From positions 1 to 45,602 of the forward strand of contig CANOHY010000015.1 in assembly GCA_947565915.1 (NCBI GenBank): a stretch of 45,602 bases of DNA, given 5' to 3'. Under the pieces are notes generated by a model that saw only the letters and a program-made list of their open reading frames with translations, did no database searches and was not told the origin of the DNA. This document shows positions 33,124-41,447 of the stretch, piece by piece. How positions within the stretch are numbered: the stretch's first letter is position 1; every line of letters starts with the position of its first letter. The DNA is from an uncultured Eggerthellaceae bacterium. Lineage in GTDB: Bacteria > Actinomycetota > Coriobacteriia > Coriobacteriales > Eggerthellaceae. Both the position numbers and the translations under genes were made by a program.

Positions 33124-36051
33124 ATGGACCTCAGCTCGGAATCCACCATGAATGGCTTCACCGTACTGAGTGGCGAAGACCTTCCCGAGATAGACGGCAA
33201 GGCTTACGTGATGAAGCACGATGCTTCGGGGGCACAGCTGCTCTATCTGCAAAACGACGACCCCAACAAGGCGTTCGCCATTGGCTTTCGCACGCCACCG
33301 AACACCGACACCGGCGTGTTCCACATCCTGGAGCATTCGGTGCTCTGCGGATCGAAGCGATTCCCGGTGAAGGAACCGTTCGTGGACTTGCTGAAAAGCT
33401 CCATGCAAACGTTCCTGAACGCCATGACCTTCTCGGACAAGACGCTCTACCCCGTGGCCAGCACCAACGAGCAAGACCTGCGCAACCTGATGGACGTATA
33501 CCTCGACGCCGTCTTCCATCCGCAGATCTATTCCAAAGAGACGATCTTCCAACAAGAGGGATGGCACTACGAGCTACAAGACGATGCGCTCGTGTATAAC
33601 GGCGTGGTGTTCAACGAGATGAAGGGTGCGCTTTCCGACGCTTCATCCGTGCTGTACCAACACCTGCAGTCGAGCCTCTTCCCCGCTACTTGCTACGCCT
33701 TCGAGTCGGGCGGCACACCCGAAGCCATTCCCACGCTGACCTACGATGCCTTCCTCGACGACCACCGCCGACATTATCGCACCGACAACAGCTACATCAT
33801 CCTTTACGGCAACTTGGACATAGAGAGCACCCTGGGCTTCCTCGACGAGCGCTACCTTACGCCCGTCGCAGCAGAACAGGCGCGCGCCGACAAGGAACGC
33901 GAAGCAGCCGGGCGTCCGCTGCTGCGCCCGCGCAGCATAGAGCATCAAGCTCCGCTCAACAGCGCCTATGCGGCCTTTCAAATGGACACTTCCCCCGAGA
34001 ACGCATGCGCTGGCTTCAGCACGGTTATTGGCGATTTCAGCGACCACAAGCGCGTTGTTGCCGCCGAAGTGCTGATGGATGCCCTGCTCGGCAGCAACGA
34101 AGCGCCTCTCAAGCGCGCGCTTTTGGACGCAGGCATCGCGCAAGACATTCTGGTGAGCTCGGGCGACCCATCCCTTCAGCCTTTCGTCACCGTGGAGCTG
34201 CGCATGCCTGCACCGGGTGCTGCCCAGAACCTGCCGACCATGCTTGCCACCGAATCGCGCAAGCTCTTGGATGCAGGGCTCGATGGCAATCTGATCGAAG
34301 CCGCGCTCTCTCATCTGGAGTTCGTGATGCGCGAGCACGAATTTGGCATAGCCGATGGCGTGGTATATGCCATGCAGTGCCTATCGGGCTGGCTTTACGA
34401 CGATGAGTGCGCCACCGAGTACCTGCGCTTCGAGAGCTTGTTCGCCGAACTACGCGAAGATGCGGAGGCGGGCTATTTCGAGCAATTGTTGGAGGACCTC
34501 TTCTGCAATCCGGCCCACACAGCTTGCGTGGAGATAGTGCCCGCAGCGCAAAGCGAGCCAAACGCGCAAGCGCTCAAGCTGGCTAAGCTCTACCAGTCGC
34601 TCTCGGCCGAGGACCGCCAGAGGATCATCGATGACATGGCAGCGCTGCGCAAGGCGCAGGAGGCTCCCGATAGCCCCGAGGCCCTTGCCACCTTGCCGCG
34701 GCTTTCCATCGTGGACATCGACGAACCGCCGACCGAGCCTGCCTACGAGCTGACCGGCGATGCGCCTCTTCCCTGCTTGCGCCACGACGTGGCAACCCAT
34801 GGCATCGCTTATGCATATCGCTACTATCCGCTCGACGCCATCGCATTCGACGACTTGCCCTACGTGAGCGTGCTTGCCATGGTGCTTGGCAAGCTCAGCA
34901 CAACCGAGCATGATGCCGCAGAGCTAGACACGCTGGTGCAGCGCTACTTGGGCAACTTGAGCTTCTACACGGACATCTTCGAGGATAAGACGAGCACGCG
35001 CAACGTCGCGCCGCGCCTAGTGGTGAGCTCCTCTGCCCTAGCTGAGAACGTGAAATGGCTCGCATCGCTTCCGCTTGAGGTGATGCTGCGAACCCGTTTC
35101 GACGACAAAGCCAAGGTGCTCGACATCTTGCGCCAACGCAAGATAGCCATCGAGCAAGCTTTCATCAACGCAGGCCACAGCTGTGCTTGCGCTCGCGTGC
35201 GCTCGTATTGCACGACAGCTGGCGTTATGGGCGAGAAGATGACAGGCGTTGACTTCTACCAGTGGCTCTGCGATCTGCTCGAGCACTTCGACGAGCGCTG
35301 TGACCTGCTGATGGAAAAGCTCGCGCGTGTTTGCGAAACCGTGTTCTGCGACAACGGCAGCCTGGTAAGCTTCGCTGGCAACGACGAGTGCTACGACGCC
35401 TACTGGGATATGCGCCCACTTTGCGGCCGCGCGGGTTCGAGCACCCAAGCTTTGCAGGTGCCCGACCCCGCGAAGAAAACGGAAGCCTTCATCGTGCCAA
35501 GCGACGTGACCTATAGCGCGCTTGGTTGGGACCGCCGTTTGCTCGATGAGCTCTACGACGGGATGTGGCTCGTGGCCGCACGTGCGCTTTCCTATGGGTA
35601 TCTATGGAACGAGGTGCGCGTGAAGGGCGGAGCCTACGGCGTAGGGTTCCAGGCGGTGCGCAAGGGAAATCTGTGCTTCTACTCGTATCGCGACCCGCAC
35701 ATCGACGAAACGCTGCAACGCTTCTGCGAAGCCTCATCATGGCTTGGCGACCTCAAGATCACCCAAGAGGAGCTCGAGGGGTTCGTGGTGGCTGTGGTGG
35801 CGTCCCTTGATGCGCCCATCAAGCCGCGCGCCCTGGTGAAGCGGCAAGACAGCGACTTCTTCAGCAAGTTCAGCCCGGTCGAGCGCCTGGCCGTGCGCAA
35901 GGAGGCCATCCAAACCACAACCGAAGGGCTGCATGGCTTCGCTGCTACGGTACGCGAGGTTACAAGCGAGGATGCGCGCTGCGTGTTCGGAAATGCGCAG
36001 ATCATCGAGTCTTCGAAGCTGCATTGGGACGCTACCACGCTCATCGGTTAG
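33124..36051 (+). CDS. M16C metalloprotease, presequence protease (PreP)-like
   Basis: A 975-residue zinc peptidase of the pitrilysin/insulinase M16C subfamily. The inverted zinc motif HILEH (His67, Glu70, His71) is intact and the third ligand is Glu165 in VVFNEMKGA. PVKEPFVDLLKSSMQTFLNA and YPVASTNEQDL are PreP signatures, and the second half has the Arg/Tyr pocket stretch WNEVRVKGGAYGVGF. These enzymes enclose and degrade unstructured peptides up to about 65 residues. There is no signal peptide, so it should act in the cytoplasm. ATG 33124 follows a GGAG site. It is divergent from the small membrane protein and convergent with the lipoprotein gene; no terminator is visible in the 69-base gap. 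Confidence 0.95.
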   Translation: MDLSSESTMNGFTVLSGEDLPEIDGKAYVMKHDASGAQLLYLQNDDPNKAFAIGFRTPPNTDTGVFHILEHSVLCGSKRFPVKEPFVDLLKSSMQTFLNAMTFSDKTLYPVASTNEQDLRNLMDVYLDAVFHPQIYSKETIFQQEGWHYELQDDALVYNGVVFNEMKGALSDASSVLYQHLQSSLFPATCYAFESGGTPEAIPTLTYDAFLDDHRRHYRTDNSYIILYGNLDIESTLGFLDERYLTPVAAEQARADKEREAAGRPLLRPRSIEHQAPLNSAYAAFQMDTSPENACAGFSTVIGDFSDHKRVVAAEVLMDALLGSNEAPLKRALLDAGIAQDILVSSGDPSLQPFVTVELRMPAPGAAQNLPTMLATESRKLLDAGLDGNLIEAALSHLEFVMREHEFGIADGVVYAMQCLSGWLYDDECATEYLRFESLFAELREDAEAGYFEQLLEDLFCNPAHTACVEIVPAAQSEPNAQALKLAKLYQSLSAEDRQRIIDDMAALRKAQEAPDSPEALATLPRLSIVDIDEPPTEPAYELTGDAPLPCLRHDVATHGIAYAYRYYPLDAIAFDDLPYVSVLAMVLGKLSTTEHDAAELDTLVQRYLGNLSFYTDIFEDKTSTRNVAPRLVVSSSALAENVKWLASLPLEVMLRTRFDDKAKVLDILRQRKIAIEQAFINAGHSCACARVRSYCTTAGVMGEKMTGVDFYQWLCDLLEHFDERCDLLMEKLARVCETVFCDNGSLVSFAGNDECYDAYWDMRPLCGRAGSSTQALQVPDPAKKTEAFIVPSDVTYSALGWDRRLLDELYDGMWLVAARALSYGYLWNEVRVKGGAYGVGFQAVRKGNLCFYSYRDPHIDETLQRFCEASSWLGDLKITQEELEGFVVAVVASLDAPIKPRALVKRQDSDFFSKFSPVERLAVRKEAIQTTTEGLHGFAATVREVTSEDARCVFGNAQIIESSKLHWDATTLIG

Positions 36052-36120
36052 TGTCTGCCTCATGTTGCGAACGCGCAAGGTTGGCGGCATGCCAGCCGAA
36101 GCGCGGGGCTGCGAATGCAG

Positions 36121-37149
36121 CTAGCTGATTACGCCGCCTACTGGAGCCGTCGGGGCATCAGTGGCTGAGTTGCCAGCTGCCTCGGTTGCGCTTGCTCCCG
36201 TTGCAGGCGCGCCGGTTCCGTCTGCGCTCGCACCGTCAGCACCTTGGCTTGCATCAGCGCCTTCGCTCCCAGATTCACCCTCGGCCTGTTCGCCATCTTC
36301 ACCTTCGGTATTGCGCGACGTCGGTGCCTTCACCACCGGCATATCGTCAAGGTCGATGATGCTTCCGAGCCACTTCTCCTCGATGATGTCCATTACGCCG
36401 CCATCGACCAAAGTGGCCATGGCGCTGGATATGGCGCTCTGCAGCTCGGTGTTCGATTTCGGCACCGCAGCGCAATAGCCGCTGGGCGTTTGGAGCAACG
36501 CCAAGATGGAAGCCTGGTACCCGTTGGAATGCGCCACATAGGTGCCAATGACCGCATCGGCAGCAACGTATTGCGCACTGTTGGAATCCATAGCAGCGAA
36601 AGCCGATTTCAAGTCGCTTTGCGTAACCAGCGAGCCATCGCCGAACAGATTGGTAACGCGCCATGAGCTGCGCGATGATGCCTGCGCCGCGATCTTCGGC
36701 TTCGAGTCCACGGCCGGGACCTCGGCGTTGGCGTTCTTGGCGAACAACGCCACGCCCGTGCTGAGGTACACGTTCGAACGCCAATAGTCGGCCTCGTTCT
36801 CGGACGAATCCACGCCCAGCACCACATCCACATTGCCGCCCGAAAGTGCCGAAACGGGGTCGTTGCCCACATCCACTATCTCCAGCTTCGCGCCCAACTG
36901 GTCGGCCAGATAGGCAGCTACGTCCACGTCGATGCCCACGATGCGCGACGATGAGGATGTTTGTCCAGCCAGCGGAGCCGATGATGCGTTCACGCCCACG
37001 CGCAGCGTGCCGCTCTTCCCCAAAGCCGATGACGAAACCGTCTGGTCCTTGAGCTGCGGTTCATAGGTGGAGGAATTGCAACCCGTGAGCACCACGCTCA
37101 AGCAGAGCACGCAGGCACATGCCAGCACACCGATCTTCCAGCGCTTCAT
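36121..37149 (-). CDS. Amino-acid-type ABC transporter substrate-binding lipoprotein (orphan)
   Basis: A 342-residue lipoprotein. The signal peptide ends in a lipobox LTGC with lipidated Cys at about residue 24. A solute-binding family 3 domain follows: GTLRVGVNASSAPLAG, VGIDVDVAAYLADQLGAKLEI, and the typical ISSAMATLVDGGVMDIIEEKWLG ending (split here as ISSAMATLVDGG and MDIIEEKWLG). The last 75 residues or so are a Gly/Ala/Ser/Glu low-complexity tail, unusual for the family. No permease or ATPase gene is adjacent, so its transporter must be elsewhere, or it could be a sensor. AAGGA precedes the ATG. Confidence 0.88.
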   Translation of the reverse strand: MKRWKIGVLACACVLCLSVVLTGCNSSTYEPQLKDQTVSSSALGKSGTLRVGVNASSAPLAGQTSSSSRIVGIDVDVAAYLADQLGAKLEIVDVGNDPVSALSGGNVDVVLGVDSSENEADYWRSNVYLSTGVALFAKNANAEVPAVDSKPKIAAQASSRSSWRVTNLFGDGSLVTQSDLKSAFAAMDSNSAQYVAADAVIGTYVAHSNGYQASILALLQTPSGYCAAVPKSNTELQSAISSAMATLVDGGVMDIIEEKWLGSIIDLDDMPVVKAPTSRNTEGEDGEQAEGESGSEGADASQGADGASADGTGAPATGASATEAAGNSATDAPTAPVGGVIS

Positions 37150-37449
37150 CCTTCGTCCTTCCCATCGCAGGCCTCGCCTGCATCTTCAATGCCATGCCCC
37201 TTTTGGCTGACCTAGCCTTCGACCCCACACTCGCGCATCGGGGCTGAGCTTCTCACCATCACCCTCTCGCCTGCCGCAGCTTGTGCCGCGTATCAACAGA
37301 CGATGCGACTTACTCCTAGAATGCGCCGTGCTCACCTGCGGAAACCGCCGGCTTACGTGGATCCTTTCGACCGCATCTGCCTTGGACTAGGAGTGCCGTG
37401 CACCCCGCAGCTACAGACCCAAAAGAGGCGTTTCAAGTTTACCAGATAG
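37150..37449. other. 300-base gap between comF and the lipoprotein gene, with inverted repeats
   Basis: It contains a small hairpin GCAGGC-CTC-GCCTGC (37167-37181) in the lipoprotein leader, and a wide inverted repeat, ACTCCTAG (37312-37319) with CTAGGAGT (37387-37394). The stretch between starts GCGACTTA and has GCGGAAACC, faintly like dispersed palindrome copy B, so it may be a decayed relative. No gene is visible. Confidence 0.4.
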
Positions 37450-38199
37450 CTATGCACGTGCAAACGTGAGGCAATAGATATGCGGGGTCAACTGCACCAA
37501 AGCATCGCAGGCCGCGCAAAGCGTAGCGCCCGTGGTGAAGACGTCGTCGACCACCAACAAGCCGCTCTCCACAGGCTGCTTGCTGACATCGGCCCGCAAG
37601 CGCATGGCGCCCTTCAAGTTGGACAGCCGCCCGCGCGCGGTGAGCTTGCGCTGGTCGCGGCTCGATGGTCTCTCGAACACGCGCGCGACGGGCTTGCTCA
37701 ACTGCGCTGCAAGCGCGCATGCCAGAAGCTCCGCATGATCGAATCCGCGGCTTCTGTACGCAGCCTTAGAAGCGGGCACGTACGTAACCGCGCCAAAGCT
37801 CCAGCTTGGCTGCACATAACGTGCCATCATGTTGGCAAGATTGTCAGCGAGGCGCTGCTCGCCGCCGTCTTTGAAGGTGCGCACCAGCGTGCCGCTGCAC
37901 TCGTCGAAGGGAAGCACGCTCGCGCAACCGTCGAAGGGCGCGCTCTCACGGCCCAGCCGACCAAGTGCCAAGGTGTTGCAGAAGTCGCATTGCCGCAAGC
38001 CGAACGGCGAACCGCACAGCGGACAGCTCTTCCAAGCATCGATGAAAGCCAGCTGACTTATGCACGATGCGCACAGCACCTGCCCAGGGCGGTCGCAAAG
38101 CGCGCAGCGCGTAGGCCACAGCGTCTCGCAAGCTGCTTCGCTTGCGAAGCGAGCAACCTTGCGCAAGAGCGATTCATGTGCGAGCGATGTTGCAGCCAT
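37450..38199 (-). CDS. comF: ComF family protein (phosphoribosyltransferase-like, competence)
   Basis: 249 residues. Two Cys pairs at the N-terminus (CALC with CASC, CPLC with CDFC) form the ComF zinc finger; the C-terminal phosphoribosyltransferase-like domain has the PRPP-loop motif LLVVDDVFTTGATL, preceded by RSRGFDHAELLA and RDQRKLTARGRLSN. In naturally competent bacteria ComF helps import single-stranded DNA; in others its role is unclear. The ATG at 38199 has only a G-rich stretch upstream. Four 11-bp-phased direct repeats lie 32-83 bases upstream. Confidence 0.93.
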   Translation of the reverse strand: MAATSLAHESLLRKVARFASEAACETLWPTRCALCDRPGQVLCASCISQLAFIDAWKSCPLCGSPFGLRQCDFCNTLALGRLGRESAPFDGCASVLPFDECSGTLVRTFKDGGEQRLADNLANMMARYVQPSWSFGAVTYVPASKAAYRSRGFDHAELLACALAAQLSKPVARVFERPSSRDQRKLTARGRLSNLKGAMRLRADVSKQPVESGLLVVDDVFTTGATLCAACDALVQLTPHIYCLTFARA

Positions 38200-38230
38200 G
38201 CCCCCATGCTAGGCTGCATGCGCCCCCACC

Positions 38231-38282
38231 AGTACACCATCAGTGCACCACAATTGCACCGGAAACACGGCGCAGTACACCA
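38231..38282. promoter_or_regulatory. 11-bp-phased direct repeats upstream of comF (candidate operator)
   Basis: AGTACACCA starts at 38231, AGTGCACCA at 38242, ATTGCACCG at 38253 and AGTACACCA at 38274. Starts are 11, 11 and 21 bases apart, so all sites face nearly the same side of the helix. On the minus strand the unit reads TGGTGYACT, directly upstream of comF. This looks like a cooperative transcription-factor binding array. Confidence 0.45.
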
Positions 38283-38308
38283 GCGTCTTTCACGCAGAGA
38301 GAAAGTTC

Positions 38309-38340
38309 CTAACGTTGAATCTGCGCGCCTTCAACGTTAG
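38309..38340 (-). terminator. Terminator hairpin built into the end of the glycosyltransferase gene
   Basis: Minus strand CTAACGTTGAA, a 10-base loop, then TTCAACGTTAG: a perfect 11-bp stem whose second arm includes the TAG stop codon. GAACTTTCTCTC follows. The hairpin therefore encodes the last residues (NVEGAQIQR) and probably also ends the transcript. Confidence 0.5.
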
Positions 38341-39640
38341 CGGGCACGGATTCCTTGATATCCTCCACGCTCACGGAGATGCTGTGCGTGATGGGCTTCC
38401 ATTCCGCCTTCTTCACCAACGCCACCAGCGCGATGGGAATGTAAGTGAGCATGAACAGCGGGAACGTGAACATGTAGCGAATCTTCTTCGAGGTGGGAGC
38501 ATAGATGGAGTCCCATTCCACGAACGTGGTGATCACGCCTAGCACGAACATGAACATGATGTAGCTGATAAGGCAGAAGCTGATGGACGAAAGCGACGAG
38601 GCAAGCGCCACGCCCGTGGAGATGGTGCCCGTAAGGCCCAGCACCAAGATGGCCGCGTTGAACAGCACCGAGATGATGGTGAGCAGCATGGCCGGCGAGA
38701 TGGTCATCAGCATGTCGTAGCAAGCGAACCGGTGACCCTTGGTCTGCGTGAAGATGCCCTTCACCAGCTTGCCCGCATAGCGGCCGAACACCTGGTAGAA
38801 GCCCTTCGCCCAACGGAAGCGCTGATTCCACGAATCGCGGAACGTGATGGGCTGCTCGTCGTAGAGCACGGCCGTGGGGCAATAGGCAATGCGCACGCCA
38901 TCGATGATGCTGCTGGTGGAGAACTCGATGTCCTCGGTCAGCAGATGCCATTTCCATCCGCCCACTGCATCGATGATCTTCGCGCTGATGAAGAAGCCGG
39001 TGCCGCTGATGGCGCAGCTGGTATTCAGCTCCAAGCGCGCCTGCGATAGGAACTTGGCCTCGCGCAGGAACCACGTGGCATAGCCGGCCGAGATCCAATT
39101 CGAGCCGTAGTTCTTGGAGTTGCGATAGCTCGTCGAGGCCAGAGCGCCGTTGTCGAACGTCTTGTTCATCTCGCGGAAGTAGTTCACGTCGAGCACGTTG
39201 TCGGCATCGAATACGAAGTATGCCTCATAGCCTCGATCGGCGTATTGCGCACGAATGGCCTTGATGCAGAAATCCAGCGCATAGCCCTTGCCCACCAGTT
39301 CGTCGTTGAAACGCTTGAACACGATAGCGCCCGACTCCTCGGCAATGCGCGCAGTGTCGTCGGTGCAGTTGTCGGCCACAACGAACACGTCGATGAGCTC
39401 TTGCGGGTAGTTCTGAACCTTGATGGAGTGAATCAGATTGCCGATGACCGCTTCCTCGTTGCGCGCGCTGATGAGCACTGCATAGCGATGGTTCTTGCTT
39501 GCGGTCAGCGTGGTCGGCTTGGTGATGAGCACCTTCAATATATAGAAGAGCTGATACGCATAGCAGATGGTGAATGCGAGGAATACGCAGAAATTGAAGA
39601 TATCCACGAAGGAAATCTGCGAAAAGAGCTGGTCAATCAC
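38309..39640 (-). CDS. Processive family 2 glycosyltransferase, membrane-bound
   Basis: 443 residues. One N-terminal membrane helix (about 12-36), then a GT2 catalytic domain with VLISARNEEAVIGNLI, VADNCTDD, the metal-binding DADN, GTGFF, TEDIEF, and the product-binding QRFRWAKGF (Q/RxxRW), then three to four C-terminal membrane helices. This is the layout of cellulose/hyaluronan/poly-GlcNAc-type synthases, which polymerise and extrude a polysaccharide. No partner exopolysaccharide genes are adjacent, so the sugar is unknown. The start is a GTG at 39640 with GAGAGG upstream. It is divergent from ahcY. Confidence 0.93.
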   Translation of the reverse strand: MIDQLFSQISFVDIFNFCVFLAFTICYAYQLFYILKVLITKPTTLTASKNHRYAVLISARNEEAVIGNLIHSIKVQNYPQELIDVFVVADNCTDDTARIAEESGAIVFKRFNDELVGKGYALDFCIKAIRAQYADRGYEAYFVFDADNVLDVNYFREMNKTFDNGALASTSYRNSKNYGSNWISAGYATWFLREAKFLSQARLELNTSCAISGTGFFISAKIIDAVGGWKWHLLTEDIEFSTSSIIDGVRIAYCPTAVLYDEQPITFRDSWNQRFRWAKGFYQVFGRYAGKLVKGIFTQTKGHRFACYDMLMTISPAMLLTIISVLFNAAILVLGLTGTISTGVALASSLSSISFCLISYIMFMFVLGVITTFVEWDSIYAPTSKKIRYMFTFPLFMLTYIPIALVALVKKAEWKPITHSISVSVEDIKESVPANVEGAQIQR

Positions 39641-39853
39641 AACATGCCTCTCATATCGTCATTCTGCGCGGTCCAGCACACTGCTTTCAAAGCCATAGGA
39701 ATTATAGTCATCGTCCCAACAAAAGCCACGACCATTTCGCATTATTCGCTAAATGTCATGATTTCTTAAGGTCAGGCACACGAAATCGCCGTTCATTGCG
39801 CCCTGGCCCCCTTTGGCTCCCCATCCCAACAGCCTATGCTTGCGTTTGGCAAC

Positions 39854-39882
39854 TTCGACGTACTTCTGATACCTTGTATCAT
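39854..39882 (+). promoter_or_regulatory. ahcY: ahcY promoter with overlapping palindromic operator
   Basis: TTCGAC (39854-39859), 17-base spacer, TATCAT (39877-39882). The perfect palindrome TGATAC-CTT-GTATCA (39867-39881) covers the spacer end and nearly all of the -10, where a bound repressor would block RNA polymerase. The leader is about 22 bases and carries AAGGAGG. Confidence 0.5.
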
Positions 39883-39911
39883 CAACGAACAGCAATTCCA
39901 AGGAGGGCACC

Positions 39912-41162
39912 ATGCCAAGCGACATCAAGGACATCAACCTGGCCGACGAGGGCCTTGCGCGCATTGAGTGGGCAGCTCGCGACATGCCCGTGCTCACGCG
40001 CATCCGCGAGCGCTTCGAAAACGAACGTCCTCTCGACGGCGTGCGCATCGGTGCTTGCATGCACGTGACCACCGAGACGGCGAACCTCATGCGCGCGCTG
40101 AAAGCTGCCGGGGCTTCAATAAGCCTGTGTGCCAGCAACCCGCTTTCCACTCAAGACGACACAGCAGCCAGCCTGGTGCGCGACTTCGGCATCAACGTAT
40201 ACGCCATAGCTGGCGAGGACATGGCCACCTACAATGCGCACATCGAGAGCGTAGTGGCAACGAACCCGCAGATCATCATGGATGACGGCGCCGATCTGGA
40301 CACCGCCTTGCACACGCGCTTCACCGAGAAGCTCGAGGGCGTTATCGGTGGCACCGAGGAGACCACCACCGGCGTGGTGCGCTTGGCCGCCATGGCCGCC
40401 GACGGCACGCTGGGTTACCCCGTCTTCAACATCAACGATGCGAACACCAAGCATTGCTTCGACAACCACTATGGCACGGGGCAATCCACCCTCGATGGTG
40501 TGATACGCGCCACGAACCGCCTGATGTGCGGACGCACTCTGGTGGTGTCGGGCTATGGCTACTGCGGAAGCGGCCTTGCCCTGCGCGCCAAGGGCATGGG
40601 CATGGACGTAATCGTGTGCGAGGTTGACCCCTTGAAGGCGCTTGAGGCCTACATGGAAGGCTACCGCGTGATGAAAGCAGCAGACGCTGCGCGCTTCGCA
40701 GACGTGTGGATTACCGTGACCGGCGATTGCAACGTGGTGGACGCGCCCGCCTTCGAGAACATGAAAGATGGCGCCATTCTGGCGAACTCGGGCCACTTCG
40801 ATAGCGAGATCAACATCGGCTGGCTGGAGGCGCACTCTACCAGCAAGGTTGAGCTGAAGCCCTTGGTTGAGGAGTATACGCTGGAAGATGGCCGCAAGAT
40901 CGTGCTGCTGGCGCAAGGACGCTTGGTGAACCTGGCATGCGCGGAGGGACATCCGGCTTCGGTGATGGACATGAGCTTCGCGAACCAAGCGCTGGCTGCC
41001 GAATACCTTTACCAACATGCAAGCGAGCTTGAGAACAAGGTGTACGACGTGCCTCCTGCCATCGACGACAACGTGGCACGCGTGAAGCTGGAGACGCTAG
41101 GCGTTCAGATCGACACGCTGACCCCCGAGCAGATTGCCTACATGAGCTCCTGGGAGTTCTAA
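39912..41162 (+). CDS. ahcY: S-adenosylhomocysteinase
   Basis: The enzyme splits S-adenosylhomocysteine into adenosine and homocysteine, relieving product inhibition of methyltransferases. The 416-residue protein is the short prokaryotic type lacking the 40-residue insert of the mammalian form. Motifs: GVRIGACMHVTTETANL, GGTEETTTGVVRL, NDANTKHCFDNHYGTGQS (catalytic Asn/Lys region), the NAD loop SGYGYCGSGLA (about residue 212), and NSGHFDSEI. The ATG has AAGGAGG six bases upstream. It is followed by a perfect 28-bp hairpin. The homocysteine produced could feed the homocysteine methyltransferase at 29.6-30.5 kb. Confidence 0.97.
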   Translation: MPSDIKDINLADEGLARIEWAARDMPVLTRIRERFENERPLDGVRIGACMHVTTETANLMRALKAAGASISLCASNPLSTQDDTAASLVRDFGINVYAIAGEDMATYNAHIESVVATNPQIIMDDGADLDTALHTRFTEKLEGVIGGTEETTTGVVRLAAMAADGTLGYPVFNINDANTKHCFDNHYGTGQSTLDGVIRATNRLMCGRTLVVSGYGYCGSGLALRAKGMGMDVIVCEVDPLKALEAYMEGYRVMKAADAARFADVWITVTGDCNVVDAPAFENMKDGAILANSGHFDSEINIGWLEAHSTSKVELKPLVEEYTLEDGRKIVLLAQGRLVNLACAEGHPASVMDMSFANQALAAEYLYQHASELENKVYDVPPAIDDNVARVKLETLGVQIDTLTPEQIAYMSSWEF

Positions 41163-41176
41163 GCAACAATAATTGG

Positions 41177-41238
41177 GGGGGTAAGGGCGGATTGTCCTAT
41201 TCGGTTGAAACCGAATAGGACAATCCGCCCTTACCCCC
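41177..41238. terminator. Perfect 28-bp stem-loop after ahcY
   Basis: The arms 41177-41204 (starting GGGGGTAAGGGCGGATTG) and 41211-41238 are exact reverse complements around the loop TTGAAA. It lies 15 bases after the ahcY stop and could end that transcript, although only TTGTCCCC follows. The length and perfection exceed a normal terminator, and GGGG-T/C-(A)-AGGGCG sequence recurs near 29.58 kb and 39.8 kb, so it may be a member of a small repeat family. Confidence 0.6.
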
Positions 41239-41338
41239 TTGTCCCCTATCCCTTTGGCTCCCCAGTTTGCTCTGGCCCCCTTGCCTCCTGACTGACCCCC
41301 GTGTGGTTCCTCTTACCCATTTCTCGCTGCGCACGGAC

Positions 41339-41365
41339 TTGCAAAAGCCCAACTATGGCTATAAT
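41339..41365 (+). promoter_or_regulatory. Promoter of the decarboxylase operon
   Basis: A consensus -10 TATAAT (41360-41365) with ACTTGC/TTGCAA 15-17 bases upstream. The start near 41372 gives a leader of about 75 bases before the ATG at 41448. The 41239-41338 stretch before it is C-rich and carries CCCTTTGGCTCCCCA (41250-41264), which is also found upstream of ahcY at 39809-39823. Confidence 0.5.
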
Positions 41366-41447
41366 CCTTCCTGGTAAAGTCTTGCCAGCTTGCAATGCGC
41401 CTGATGAGAGCTTTGCAAGCAACAGTTTCTGCGTGAAGAGGAGCCTT

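Noticed and set aside
39641..39911. SAH riboswitch upstream of ahcY
   Set aside because: The predicted leader is only about 22 bases and no SAH-aptamer-like conserved core is seen; promoter plus palindrome explain the region better.
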